The translations under genes were made by a program, and so were the position numbers. Shown here piece by piece: positions 49,284 through 62,707 of a stretch of DNA of 64,000 nucleotides. The stretch spans positions 11,905,030 through 11,969,029 of the forward strand of contig NC_091147.1 in NCBI RefSeq assembly GCF_041381155.1, given 5' to 3'. Numbering within the stretch: position 1 is the stretch's first letter; each line of letters starts with the position of its first letter. A model generated the notes under the pieces. It saw only the letters and a list, made by a program, of their open reading frames with translations, ran no database searches and was not told the DNA's origin. This DNA is from Argopecten irradians (taxonomy: Eukaryota; Mollusca; Bivalvia; Pectinida; Pectinidae).

Positions 49284-50315
49284 CACAGGTACTCGTTTCT
49301 AATATAAGTATAAGTATAATACTGGGTCAAGGTCTATAACTCGGCCGGCCATATAACACTACCCAATTTCAGAAAAAGTATGATTATTAACCAACCGTAT
49401 AGGATATAATAATAGGAATACTCTCAATCGACAGCCAGATAATTTATCTTTAATTTGGTATATGATACAATATATATCATGCCGTATAAATGTCACTAGG
49501 TATCCAGAAACATCGGAAAACAGCCAGATTTACACTGGTCGGACACTGTGGTGTCCTCCGATAAACACGCCAGGGCTCTAATGGGTAGCTCAAAAACCAC
49601 TGCATGTCAACACTTCAGCGTCATAAGAATGAAAGTTTGGTAGAAAACAAACTTACCGGTTAGTAAATCCTTGGATAAATACCATCCATTTGCCAAACGT
49701 AGCCCTTTGAAATTTCCGATTGAAAAATTATGTCTATAGCCGCCATGTAAGTATGTGTGCAGTAGATTTGTTTTGTCGGCGTTGATTGGCTTTCGAAAAT
49801 TAATTGACCAATCAACGCCGAGAAAACAAATGTACTACACACATATCAACATGACGGCTAGAGACACACATTTTTTCAATCGGAAATTTCAAAAGGCTGT
49901 ATTGAGGAAATGGATGGTATATAGATAAACACTAACATACCTGTAAGTTTGTTTTTTACCAAACTTTAATTCCTATGAAGCTGAAATGTTGACATGCAGT
50001 GGTTTTTGAGCTACCCATTAGAGCCCTGGCGTGTTTATCGGAGGACACCACAGTGTCCGACCAGTGTAAATCTGGCTGTTTTCCGATGTTTCTGGATACC
50101 TAGTGACATTTATACGGCATGATATATATTGTATCATATACCAAATTAAAGATAAATTATCTGGCTGTCGATTGAGAGTATTCCTATTATTATATCCTAT
50201 ACGGTTGGTTAATAATCATACTTTTTCTGAAATTGGGTAGTGTTATATGGCCGGCCGAGTTATAGACCTTGACCCAGTATTATACTTATACTTATATTAG
50301 AAACGAGTACCTGTG
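49284..50315. mobile_element. 1.03 kb near-perfect palindromic element
   Basis: Two arms of about 506 and 508 bases face each other around an 18-base spacer at 49790-49807. The arms agree along almost their whole length. Outer ends are CACAGGTACTCG and, inverted, the same. CTTTAAC follows and precedes the element as a 7-base (possibly 8-base, CTTTAACC) target duplication. No coding capacity. A terminal-repeat-only DNA transposon, perhaps hAT-like by duplication length, is the simplest reading. Confidence 0.85.
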
Positions 50316-52318
50316 CTTTAACCCTTACTACTACATGTGATCACGGTATACCCAGAATAGATATATATATATATATATATATCGCTAGGTACGGAGCTAG
50401 TCTCTTGTCTCCTGTGCGCTGTACGGTAGATTTTTTCAAACAAGGCTCCTTTATTTGACCCTATAACTACAAGGTCGTAAAAGAAAATGATCTTTGAGGT
50501 GTGATTTTTTAGTTGTTCTTTTTCCCTTGTGTTTGTTTATGCATTACTAAACATTAAAAATAAAGAACTTTTTAGTTTAATTAGTTAAACCTATCTGGTA
50601 TATCACATTATCGATTGTAATAAGAGGATCGAATACTTGATTCATATTTTACCGGTCTTAATTGATGCAAATAAAACGCAGATACCACACTAACATTGAA
50701 TCAAACAAACACGTAACGAGTAGAAAAGTGATATTTTATTCACTGTATTTTACAAATGTGTTACATGTATAACGTTTGGCGTAGGCCATGAACAAGGGAG
50801 TTAACTAAAAAAACAATTAACAGGCACACGTATAAACGTAGATGTAGTGGAGCGAATTTTTTACAGTACTAATTAAAACATACGGTGGATTATGATTGGC
50901 TAATTATTAACAGACGGTCTGCTGGTTGGCACTATATATATGTGTGTAATGTGATTGGACACAACCATATGACTAGGACGGTTCACTGCTGAGTGAGAAC
51001 TTCACATTATACGTATACACTAATTCATTGATATATGAAGTTGAATGAAGTTGAAAGTAAGAAATTTTTAGTGTGTGAAAGAATATTTTTATTGAGCAAA
51101 ATAAATTGTTATTAAAATTTAGAATTGTGTCAATTATCAATTTTGTTATTGCTTTCATAATATAACATAAATATAAAAATAAATAAATATTGACATAATG
51201 AACTAATATTTAGAGCATGCAATTTGCATTTGATATTATATATATATATACATATGTATGTATTTCATACTTATCATGAATGAGATGTAGCAACGAGATG
51301 AAGATGAGATATAAGAACTTTGTTCTTTAATACCGTACAATAAAAATATATTAAGGATTTTCGACCAATATCTATTATTGTGTGAATTATGTACATGTAA
51401 TATTGGCTTATTGTTCTACTAGTAAACCATTGTATAAAAATAAACAAAAACATGCGTTTTATCTGTATCATATTTATATATCACACTGATTGTCAAGACC
51501 ACTAGTGTATTCCATAAATATGCCACATGTGACACTGGCTAAACCACTTCTCTTGTAGTAGAGGTGTAGATGGCACCTAATCTGAAGGTCTTTTGAGCAA
51601 CAGAAGCAACCAGTTGTGGCTGTACATACGTACAAAGTAATCATAAAGTACATCATTTATTCACTCTCTTTTTTCACTATATCAATAAACAAACGCAGAT
51701 TTAAGACACGAACATTTTGTAAATAAGCCATTTTTTATAACTTGAGGGGGTCACTGTTCTTGTTATGCGGTAAAAGTACATAACACTTTTGTTTTTTGAC
51801 AAAAGGAATTAAAATATGACTATAAACCTTTAGCAAACGGTAACATATGAATCGCAAATATTTTTAACTCTATGCATAGCCATAGGGACCATTTGAAATT
51901 GCAAAATGTAATTACTTACATTTAAGCAGTTTGATACAGTTCATGTCATAATTAAATGTTGACGATAATAGAAAAACAGTATTGGCACATATGTATTATA
52001 TATCACAATATCAACAATGTTGTAGTTCACTTGTTAATTGTAAGAAACACTTCAATTATTGACTAATATTCTGCAATATGGGTACATTTATGAATGGGTA
52101 TTAAAACAAACATATTTCTCATTGTATAGCCATCAAATAATGATGTATTTCTCTTTTTCGGCTTACATTTTAAATACCTTTCTCACATTTGTAGTACGAC
52201 ATAAGATGTACTTTTTCTCCTTTCCGATGTCTTATAAGACTAATGCATAGTTCCCATTGAACCTTTCTCATATTGAATTTGTCCAAGCTTTTGAATGGAA
52301 AAATGGATAATAACAGAG

Positions 52319-52324
52319 TTTATT
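52319..52324 (-). terminator. Polyadenylation signal of locus 8
   Basis: TTTATT on the plus strand gives AATAAA on the gene strand, about 16 bases after the stop codon. Confidence 0.5.
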
Positions 52325-52339
52325 AATCTAACTTTAATG

Positions 52340-54945
52340 TCATAGTTCAACGACACCAATAAAATTACCTAATTCGGACGGATAGATATATTTTGGCTCT
52401 GACAACACAGGGTAGAATCTTTCTCCACTTGTGAATTGCTTCACGGTGTAAATATTAAACACGTGGTATTGTGTGTCCACCAATGGTTGTGTTTTATTCA
52501 AAGTTTCTACTTCAATGCATTTTCCCTTTTTAGATTTACTACACGAAATGTATGCTTTAAGTACCTTATGTCCTGTAGCCTCGTTGACTTTGTCAGGATT
52601 AAGGACTACCGACATAGTCATATACAGCATATACATGCCTTCTTTCTTAACCATTAACGAGTTCTTTGTCACATTTATTGGAGCACCTTTACAAAACGTT
52701 TTCATTCTTGTGTTGTTTAATGTCAAGCTTGTTTTGCCTGAAATAAAAAGGGAAAAACATATACATGTATAAAATAATGATACTCAGAAAATAAGCAAAC
52801 AATATTCATTAAGAATGGGACCGGTATGCTACTTAACAGAAAACGTTCTTATTATCAATATGTAAATGTAAAAGACATTTGTTAATTAAGTGTATTCCAG
52901 AAAGATATTAACGTTCACTTAATGGACACTATGTAAAGCAATGATATATGTAGTAATCATATAATGAATATCATGAAAAGATGAAGGAACCCACAATCAT
53001 CGGAATTTACTATAATATAAGGGCTAGATGGTACCATTCAATATGTGTATGAGTTTGACAGCTTTCAGCAAAGTTTTACAAAAAGCATTTTGAATAATAA
53101 CCCATTCATTAATCAGTACTATTTTCAAGATCAAATGTCTTTCGAATATATAAGAAATGATAGTCCTTTGTACTTACCATCATTGGTGATTTGCACCATA
53201 GTAACTTTTACTGAGCAACTTGACTTTGAAGTTGAATTTTTGCTTGCCTCCTTTTGTTTCAAAATCTCATTTGTTTTCATCTACAAGAATAATCAAACAT
53301 ATTTGGAACAGATGTCTTTGAAAGATAGCGAAACATGTGTTACATTAGATGGGAGGCAATAACTGGATTATAGTTTTGTTTTAACGTAACGAATTACGAA
53401 ATGATATTTAGCTATGGGTACTATTCCTTTACAAATCAAGTGTCATTCACGTTGTTTAGCCAACAATAGGTTTTGTCTGTTACGATGTCTAGTCCGACGT
53501 ATTATCTCCCTTTAATCTAAGCTATATGAATATTCACCATACACAAAAACAGCACAGGTGATATAAAGCAATCGTTAATAAAAGAAAAAATAATAATAAA
53601 GAAAAATAAAAAGATGAGAAAACAATTACAGATCTACAACCTCAGTTACTATCGTCTATTAGAATTTTAATTATAAACATGATAAAGACTTTAATAAAGT
53701 AACTAATTACTTTACTAACCGGAGGTAAACATTTGTACTTACCATGCTAACTAACCACTTCAAGTGACCTAATTGGTCTACACAACAGTGTCGTGTTTTA
53801 TCGCCCGATTTAAAACCATATAAATCGAACCGACTCTGGTGTCTCTCAAACTCCTTCATAGTTTCACATGAAAAACATATAGTGGTGTCGAGCTTCGAAT
53901 CGGCTGGCTCTGAATAGTTCCATAGATGTTGTGGACGACTAATGTGATGACGAGATACGAAGAACATTTCCCTGACACTTTTTGCGACCATATACATTAA
54001 CCCTATGAGCAATACTGACGAAATAATTGTTCCGATTTTAATCAGTATATTGTTTTTACTTGGTTCATGTTTTTGTCTGTTTAGTTTTTTATGATCACTT
54101 TTCTTCTTTGGTAACGTTACAGTGAGATGAGAGAGGTCGTCCAGTTTATGTTCAAGGTTAGGTTTCCCTGTCACTTCAATAGAGTGATCGTGGATGAGAG
54201 GTTGAGTGGACAGTGATCGGTTAGGAACAGGTAACTCATCAGAAGGTTTTCTGTAAAACTGACTTGAGGATAATCCTCGTTGTGCAGGGGGTGCTGGGGT
54301 GGGGAGAGGCTCTCTAAACCTTTTATGACTTGATGTAACATGTGGTTGTATTGGTAGTGGCGGTGGCCCAATCTGAGGGCCGTGACGGTTAGGGAATGGC
54401 TCGTTCAGAAACACAGAATCATTGTTCAGATCCGATGGCAACGGAAGTGGAATATCAAGCGCTTTTAATCGTTTAGTATCGTGTTGTATGATATTACTTT
54501 CATTGAAATATTTTTCTGGAGAAAAATCATCCGTGAACCGTCTTTGTCTGCATGGTACTGGCGGTCTAACCTCGGGGGCTGCTCGTAGGTAACCTCCGTT
54601 TGCAATTGAACAGCTACTACATGATTCAGAATCATGACAGTTGTTGCATTTACAAGATCCACTAACCGATGGTGTGCTGCCACTATCACAAACAGATGGA
54701 ACTGTCTCACTTTGGCACGCCGATAGGTTTAATTTCTGTTCACAAGCTGATGTTTTTCTCTCTCTTTCACATGCCGGCGGGTTGAATTTCTGTTCACAAG
54801 CTGATGTTTTTCTCTCCCTTTCACATGTCGACGGGTTAAATTTCTGTTCACAAGCTGATGTTTTTCTCTCCCTTTCACCGTGTATCTTTGGTGCGACATT
54901 AGCATATCTGGGAAGTGGATGCGTCATTGTAGTAGCACCTATCAT
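52340..54945 (-). CDS. TNF-superfamily-like ligand with long cytoplasmic tail, locus 8
   Basis: Predicted type II membrane TNF ligand of at least 567 residues. The large exon (54945-53743) encodes a cytoplasmic tail of about 299 residues with three 18-residue repeats (residues 24-77), a CKCNNC motif (98-103), DDFSPEKYF (139-147) and proline-rich stretches such as GPPPLPIQP. A membrane segment at about 300-321 is followed by a cysteine module, C357-x2-C360 and C387-C388, and a GTAAGT donor. The middle exon (53280-53178) carries KVTMVQIT, the first TNF strand. The last exon (52737-52340) carries LMVKKEGMYMLYMTMSV and ends ELGNFIGVVEL. A TTTTGTAG acceptor lies 30 bases before the first ATG in the same open frame, so an upstream exon may add a few residues. 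The tail is proline-rich and could bind signalling adaptors; that is inference. Confidence 0.85.
54715..54876 (-). repeat. 54-base coding tandem repeat, three units
   Basis: In-frame repeat encoding ERERKTSACEQKFNP plus a variable pair and Cys, three times over, with a partial fourth. The second Cys ends each unit, so cysteines recur about every nine residues. Confidence 0.9.
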
Positions 54946-57900
54946 CGGATTTTCCTTAGCATCTTTACATTCTACAAAAGAAACGAGTTCCTAGTCATAA
55001 ACAGCATCGCTTCTTCTCATAAAAGATATGTTAACAGAACGTTCAGTTTTAATGAAGACAAAATGAAAGTTGAATTCTCGGAAAATTGAATATCAAATCA
55101 CAGTAAGTTTAAGGCAATGTGGTTGTATGTGTAGATGTACACATATACAACATTACATTACATTTATCTTTACTATATATTGTTAACATATATCGCGTGA
55201 ATGGTAGTTTAAAAATATTACTTTCGTTTTCGGCATCGGGCATTGTATACGTATGTATATGTATATGTATGTAAAGACCCGCTGTCTGTTAATTCTATTA
55301 CAATCAAAATCACCGTAATATCATCATTTTTGCAAATCTCCGAATTTGGCAATTTAAAACAAAAATCAATTGATGTAATAAAAAGTGTTGCTTATACTCA
55401 CAGACAGATATATGTAGCAGATTGGCCTCGCGACGATCTTTCATGTGGCGGTCTTCCCCTGAACTAAATTCCTACCGACAATCTGACGTCACAGAACAAA
55501 TCTGGAAATCCTGGCCCCAGTCTTTGTTCAACGAGTAAGTACAGATTAGGAATAAAGTGTAAAATCACCGTGAAATCCACAAGTCATCAATATTCCATCC
55601 CATCAAACAAAGCCACAAGCGCGATGTTTTGGTATAATGTTCAATGTTTACCACTGCAGTCAGTGCATGTGGCCTAATTCTTTATCAACACAAGCGTGTA
55701 TACAAATAGACTACCCACCTCGAGCTCAAGGTCGTTCTGTATCATAACACTAACGTTCATATCCACTGCGTTTAGTGCTTCACTCATAAAGCCTTAGACC
55801 GTAACATTTACTATATCTGTCTTTTACAGTTAAAGGCAGAGCCTCACAATAACGATGTAGACATGTGAAATTTGAACTTGTTATATATAAGCATCGTATG
55901 TTTGCCTGCATAAATACACACATAATATCACATGTGTAAACCCCATATACATACCTTGTGTATATCAATGAGGATAATATATGGCTGCATGAGATCTTAG
56001 TTCGCTTTAAATGTATCTGAATACAATCACATGTTAGATATATGACCTAGCTGTCACCGTTTTCTACCTGTTGATAATTAATGTTTATATATAAAATATA
56101 GATGATATAATATCAGATTACGTATTCTCATAATTTTTAGTAACGTTTATGTGGCGATGTATTTCATTTATATCGGTGAATATTTTGTTTATATCCAATT
56201 TGAAATAGCGTTTTTTTGGGTTTTTTTTATTAATAATTCCATTATACACAAGGTAAAATGAAGATCGCGTTATTTATGATAATAGGCATACGGATATCTA
56301 AGTGAAGCGAATGAATCACTACATACGTATTTACACTCTCATGGAACTTCCTCGAAGTTGTGCGAGGTGCATGTAAAATTGAATAATGCGATTGTCAAAT
56401 TACCCTTATTATTCTTTTGATAATTTTGATTATCAATTGAGATTGCATACGTTTTCTAAACTTCAAAAAATATAAATAATCTAGTTTGACACGGAATGCG
56501 TAGAAAATATATTTTTAACCAGGCAAATGTTTATATACAACCGATCAGAAGGGCATTCACATGGCATTGATGATACGTACATCTCTGAATGTTGTATGGA
56601 ATTATTTACTTATAGTCATTCTACAAACATAGGTGTAGTTCAATATAATTAATTGATATTTTCGTTACTTTAGAATATACAGAAAAAATGTATATCCAAA
56701 ATATCATGCCTGTGTGTTTTGCTTTTTTCTGACTGTTAAGTCATTTACTGACAGACGCTCTATCAATAGACAGTGTCAGTCGTGTGGCTAGTGAGACATG
56801 TCATACAACTGGTGATAGCTACCTGGCATGACTCAGTGTTTCAAGTCTACCCCAGATCCTGTATATCAATATTTATATAACGCTTTATCATAGCAAACAT
56901 AAGGTACAAAAGTGTTCTTCAAGTATGTAATGACTCTTTTAACAAAACTCAGGTAATGGACTGTATTTAACATTGAATGCACGGCATGGTGATTAAGATT
57001 TTTATGCTTGTTCAACAACAAAATAAAACCAAATGGTTAAAAAGTAACCTACCTCAGATTTCAGATATGTTACATGAAAATGAAAAAGGGGATTATTTAG
57101 TACAGCTGTCTAGTTGAGCTCATATGAGTCATTCTACTATTCCACGATTGGTCCAAGCTTCACGTTCGTTTCAGGTTTGCTCTCACAGACCATGACCACA
57201 AAGTTTTTTTCGAGGAACTATTCACCCCGGATACTGTATTATATATCATCATGTAGACAGGTATATATATGTTAATCGTGTGGTTAAAGAACTTCCTGAT
57301 AAAGCACGTAATGAACTAAATTTGTAAATCCTGAGGTGCTTTGCAATTAAAATTAGTAACGATTATACTATATATACAATGTAGGTATATAAACAAACTG
57401 TTTTACTGCAAATTCGTCCAGTATCCGTTTGTTGTATTTTCATAAACGTTGTCATTATATTTTGAACTAATCAGATACATGCAATGTCCAGTATGATACG
57501 GATACCTGACATAAAACTTTTACTGTTTGTTGTCAGTGTCTTTATGCCGATTATACAATGTGAAACAGAGTTTCCTTGGTAGACACAAAGGAGTTAATGA
57601 CTTACGAATTTCCTATTGTGTACATGCGGTCCCGGTTTTTAAAGTGACGATAGGTAGTAGTAATAGTAATGTAAGTTATGGATATTCTTTTTAACAATGA
57701 TCTGCCTGATAATGTATTAAGATATTGTTGTCTATGTACAATATGTAAGCTTATTTTCGTCATATGATACTGCGGATTATTCCTCGGAATATGAATGTTG
57801 TGTGATTTCCATTATGTGTTTGGTGATATTTGCCTTGTGTTTCGAGGAAAAGATGTAACTCACATAGGGTACTCTAAGCAAAACACATATTTAATCATGA

Positions 57901-58415
57901 AATGATAATTCCTTATTAAACAAATTTATCCACGTATTTTAATAACACAATCTTGGCTCAGATATGCGTGTGGGTAAAGGTTTGCGCAGATAGTGGGTAT
58001 TTTTACAAAGTATTGAATGGGTTAAAATGGCAATCCAATTAACACCATAATAGCTCAACTTCACAAAAAATGATATCCACGATTAAGCTATTTATTTAAG
58101 TAAATCAAATAGATATAAATTCGCGAAAAGAACCTTTGGTGAATTTAGGTTGACTGCAAAATCCGCGAAAATCGCACGTGATAGAATCTTTATATGCAAA
58201 AAATTATCTCATCAAAAATAGCTAATGATATTTCGATTAGGTTTAGATATCTAGAATTTTGAGCCTAATAAATCCACACAAATGGGCAATGAAAGTAAGG
58301 CATGCCATGTGAGAAGAATGTAAAATGAACACATCAAGGAATTTGTCTACATATAATGTGTCTAATGTGGTTTTCTCCACTACAAATATGTTCCCATAAT
58401 CGTTGTTGACTTAAA
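54946..58415. other. Upstream region of locus 8, no further gene recognised
   Basis: AT-rich sequence that must hold the promoter and perhaps a non-coding first exon of locus 8. No TATA or other promoter motif stands out enough to call. No repeat of note. Confidence 0.35.
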
Positions 58416-58906
58416 ACGCACGCACAAACGACAATGGAAGCTTGATTAAATATGTCACTGAGACCATGATTTGAAAGATTTTTTTCTCTTTCGCGGAACG
58501 ACCCTGCTTCAGTTACAACCACGGGAAATTACCATACGTGTACATTCACACTTAGAGAAAGCGCAGATGTATTTCACATGAATAACGTTACTTACTAGAC
58601 GACTGTATTTGATATTCATTGACTGCGATATCAGAATAATTACAATAACAAGCCGTACGGATTTGCGAATGGCGTTGCCTGCGCACTAGTAATATATTGT
58701 TTTGTCTTCTGAGATCTATCAGAATGCGAGATACTAAAGTTATGTAATAAAACCACTATATGTATGCGTTCATTTTATATGAGGTTTTCTAAATCTGGCC
58801 TTGAAGATTCAAATTCCAACATCTCGCAAGGATAAGTGCGCATGTACCATTAGCACCATAGCCTGCATTAGACACCAAAAATATCATGTAAAACCGATTC
58901 CGATTG
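58416..58906 (+). repeat. Direct repeat flanking the composite element, left copy
   Basis: From ACGCACGCACAAACGACAAT to AAACCGATTCCGATTG, matching 62708-63147 in the same orientation, except that this copy has about 50 extra bases near 58665-58715. No TG...CA termini, primer-binding site or coding region is associated, so it is not called an LTR. Confidence 0.85.
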
Positions 58907-59338
58907 ATTTTTTATACAGGGATTTTAAGAAATGGCCCATTTGGCGGCCATTTTGAAATTGTGTCTTTTTCCTCTTTGAGTAGAGCCATAGTTTAACCAT
59001 TTTTTACTGAAATTGTTTTTACTTAAATCATCACTACACAACCATTTCTAGCTGTATCGAGCTAATTTTTGCTGTTAATCTTTACTAGGTTCGTGGTTAT
59101 TAAAATATTGTGCATTATTGCGTGAAGTGATACGCTTTATTTTTACATTTAATGGTAATTTGAGCACTTTTATTTTTTACTCTAAAATACTGAAAAATAA
59201 CACATATTCAAATGAGGCAAAAAAGTAAGCACACTGACGCCCCATTTTTCTGCCTAATTTCGAAAGAACAACCCATCCCCTATTGATATGCAAAATATTA
59301 ACAAAAGTTAAATACCACAACTGTTTCTATAAAGGGTT

Positions 59339-59840
59339 AAAGGACCTCTTTCACGAACAATGGAATTTTGCCCACGAACCAATTTTATTGAAATTAAATG
59401 TAATATGTAGCAATATAAATGCAAACCCTTGAAATACGTTAAAAAAATTCAAAAGGTCCCAGGGGCCTGTGCTATGGCCAAATTAATTTTGCCCAGTAGA
59501 GGTGTATGACAGGGTTCCCTTTTTGATCCAAAATGGTATAAAAATAATGTTTTATGTCATAAAACTGTATTATTTTCTGAAGAGTATAAATAATTACATA
59601 TAATGATCACAAATATGTAGGCAAAATGGGACAAATAAAATTTTGGCTACATTTTAAAGACAGAAAATATCGAAATTTTGGGTGTTATTTTCGGCCATGT
59701 CAATTATTAACAATGGTGATTCACCCACTTCCAGTTTGAGTGCACCAAAAATATTTTCTAAAAAGTTGGCTCATTACCTGAAGTAAATATTATGAAAAAT
59801 TCAGAAAAATTGTGGACCGGTAAATTTGTCGTTTAAAGGT
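59339..59840 (+). repeat. 502-base inverted repeat, left arm
   Basis: From AAAGGACCTCTTTCACGAAC to GTCGTTTAAAGGT. It pairs with 61801-62302, which has the same length to the base by my count, with scattered differences. Confidence 0.85.
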
Positions 59841-61800
59841 TATAATATAGCATGGTCTATTTTTAGTAACGTTACATAATGTTAAGAATATGCTTATTTT
59901 GGATCATTTATCACGAATCTAACGGTGTCAACATTAATGTATAATCCAATACTCATCTGTAACGCTTGATATGATTTCAAATTGATTTATTTAGTGATAC
60001 TTTGTAGAAAAATTAAGTTTTACATAATCAAAATTACAAAACATTTGGGTGTTTTATGACCACAATAAGCTGTTTTGCATTTGAAGTAGCTTCACTAATA
60101 CGTCCTGTTCTAATGATTTATTTTCTAATTATAGAGCATATTTACAGTGAAGAGAGTGATTAAAATGGGATTCTGTAACTGTGTGGTTTGAGAGGGAAGA
60201 GTTACCAGGTTACACGGGTCATGTTACAAACCTACTGTAGTTCAATTATTTGCAGGGCTAACACTTCTGATTAACATTTATGTTGATTCATGCTAAAAAT
60301 GTAAATCTCATCACTTTAACATATCGTTTTAGATTTTAAGTTTATTTTTTTCGGGAAACTCATTGATGTATCATTTCAGATTTAGATACATTAATGGCAA
60401 ATACTTCTTTAATCTTGCAAAATAACTAACTGAATGTAGCAGTTTTAATAATGAAAATAGACATTACCTGTAAGTAGATCATCAAAACTTGATTTATCTT
60501 TATTGTCAATAATCATATTTGAATTCCATGTTAGTATTATTATATAATTAGAAAATTAAACAGCTTTACTGAGTAATAGACACAAAAGAAAGGCTTCGAT
60601 CACAGTACATGAACATGGTGTATATCCCCGTGGTAAATTCAATACTATATAAACTGACTTTGAGTTTAGAATTATATGAGTTTTATAAGTAATTGTAAAG
60701 TAATCCGTATGGACAAAAACATCTCTAAAAATCTTAATTGGCGGATATGGTATTAATCGTACAGAGATAATGGAGAAACAGTCAAACAGGAATTGAGAGT
60801 GTCTGATCAAACTGGAAATCATTTAAATGCAGTGTATTGCATATACTTTATGTTACTTAGCTTTGTGTCACGTATAAATTTATTTATTTGGATCCCCCTG
60901 ACATGTATAATTCATGTTGTGATAACCAAATTTCTTATAAAATCATTTTTTTTACCTGAAATGATAAACCTTATGCCATTTTGATTGATAGTATGATGTG
61001 TTTACGATACACAAAGCTAATTATGAAAAATAAAACTGTGGACCTCAAAAACTTTTGACTGTTTCATTAACCATAAAAGATGCTGTTATTTTTTTAACTG
61101 AAAAAAAAATTCTTAGTTAACTTTTATGGAATTCATGAAAATTCTAAAGAAAATTAAAAAAAAACTCGAAATCAAACTTCAGTTGATTGATCACAAAATG
61201 TTCTGAACAATCTAAATATTAAACTGCTAAGAAATACTTATATAGTAAAATTAATACATTTTTGAACGAAAAAAAATCATATATCAATTTGTCTATGTTT
61301 TTTTAAACAAAAACTTGTAATGGTGTGATTTGATGCCATTGCCAACACTTTGAAAGCACAATATTTTGAAAAACAACAACATTATACATATATGCACTAA
61401 TATACGGGATGTGTGAAAATTGGTAAAAACTTAATTCTGTTACATAATAATCTACTCCCACCCATTTTTTTCTAGATTTTGTTATTATTTTACTTTATAT
61501 GCCTTTCAGCTGTAAATAAAAATAATATTTCTGAGAATGCAGTTGCAATCATCATCTAGCTTGAAAAGTGAATGATAATGCCCTAAATATTCCGAAATAC
61601 TTTGTTATTGTGATTCAATATTTTGATTATTCTACAATATATAGGTTATAAAATCATATTTTAATTTAAATTTAATGTAACTAATGAGTATTAAATAAGA
61701 TTAAGAAATTAGTTTCTTTGTTTTCTCAATTTTATGATTGAAAAGGACCGTGGTGCAACCACGGTGTAATACTGCTAAAAATAGACCTTGCCTCATTAAG
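59841..61800. other. Interior of the composite repeat, no gene recognised
   Basis: About 1.96 kb of AT-rich sequence with short A and T runs and no domain-bearing open frame. If the structure is a transposon, it is non-autonomous. Confidence 0.5.
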
Positions 61801-62302
61801 ACCTTTAAACGACAAATTTACCGGTCCACAATTTTTCTGAAAATTTCACAATATTTACTTCAGGTAATGAGCCAACTTTTTAGAAAATATTTTTGGTGCA
61901 CTCAAACTGGAAGTTGGTGAATCACCATTGTTAATAATTGACATGGCCGAAAATAACACCCAAAATTTCGATATTTTCGATCTTTGAAATTTAGCCAAAA
62001 TTTTATTTGTCCCATTTTGCCTACATATTTGTGATCATAATATGTAATTATTTATACTCTTCAGAAAATAATACAGTTTTATGACATAAAACATTATTTT
62101 GATAACTTTTTGGATCAAAAAGGGAACCCTGTCATACACCTATACTGGACAACATTAATTTGGCCACAGCACAGGCCCCTGGGACCTTTTGAATTTTTTA
62201 AGCGTATTTCAAGGGTTTGCTTTAATGTTGCTACATGTAACATTTAGTATTAACAAAATTGGTTCGAGGGCAAATTTCCATTGTTCGTGAAAGAGGTCCT
62301 TT
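61801..62302 (-). repeat. 502-base inverted repeat, right arm
   Basis: Inverted counterpart of 59339-59840, ending GAAAGAGGTCCTTT. Confidence 0.85.
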
Positions 62303-62707
62303 GGCAAAAATGGCTGAAAATGGTTATTTTGTAGCTCAAAATTAAGGGGTAGGGGTAGTATATGTAGTTATTCTGAGAAAAAATATGAGTCTTATTAATC
62401 AATTTATATTTTTATAGAAGACTACAGGAAAATAAATTCTTCAAATTTCCATACATATCAAACATCTCATTAGGAAATAATGGCTTTAAACTCTTGTGTA
62501 TATGGTCAAAACGGCAGAAATCCCTAAAAATCTAAGATTTTGTCAACTTGGTATCTTTGAGTGACGATAGCTCAAAAATAAGCACACCGACATATGTTTT
62601 TTCTTCCATTTTCTTGTATGGTATGAACTCCTATTTCCAAAAATCTATATGAGAAAAAAAGTTTAATACAAGAAAATTTTGACTTCTCAGAGGTGTACAT
62701 CCTTTAC

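Larger units (their letters stand above)
46588..52318. other. Intergenic between loci 7 and 8
   Basis: About 5.7 kb. It holds a SINE at 47990-48172 and the large palindrome at 49284-50315; an (AT) run lies near 50362. Frames at 47269-47682, 48624-48956 and 51474-51656 have no recognised domain. A 5' non-coding exon of locus 7 may be hidden here. Confidence 0.4.

Noticed and set aside
51474-51656. Cysteine-rich minus-strand frame as an extra locus 8 exon
   Set aside because: It lies beyond the locus 8 stop and polyadenylation signal and matches no stalk or TNF motif.
54715-54876. CRISPR-like array
   Set aside because: The repeat is coding, in frame and without spacers.
54641-54994. Plus-strand frame with repeated NFCSQADVFLSLSH
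   Set aside because: Antisense shadow of the 54-base repeat in the large exon of locus 8.
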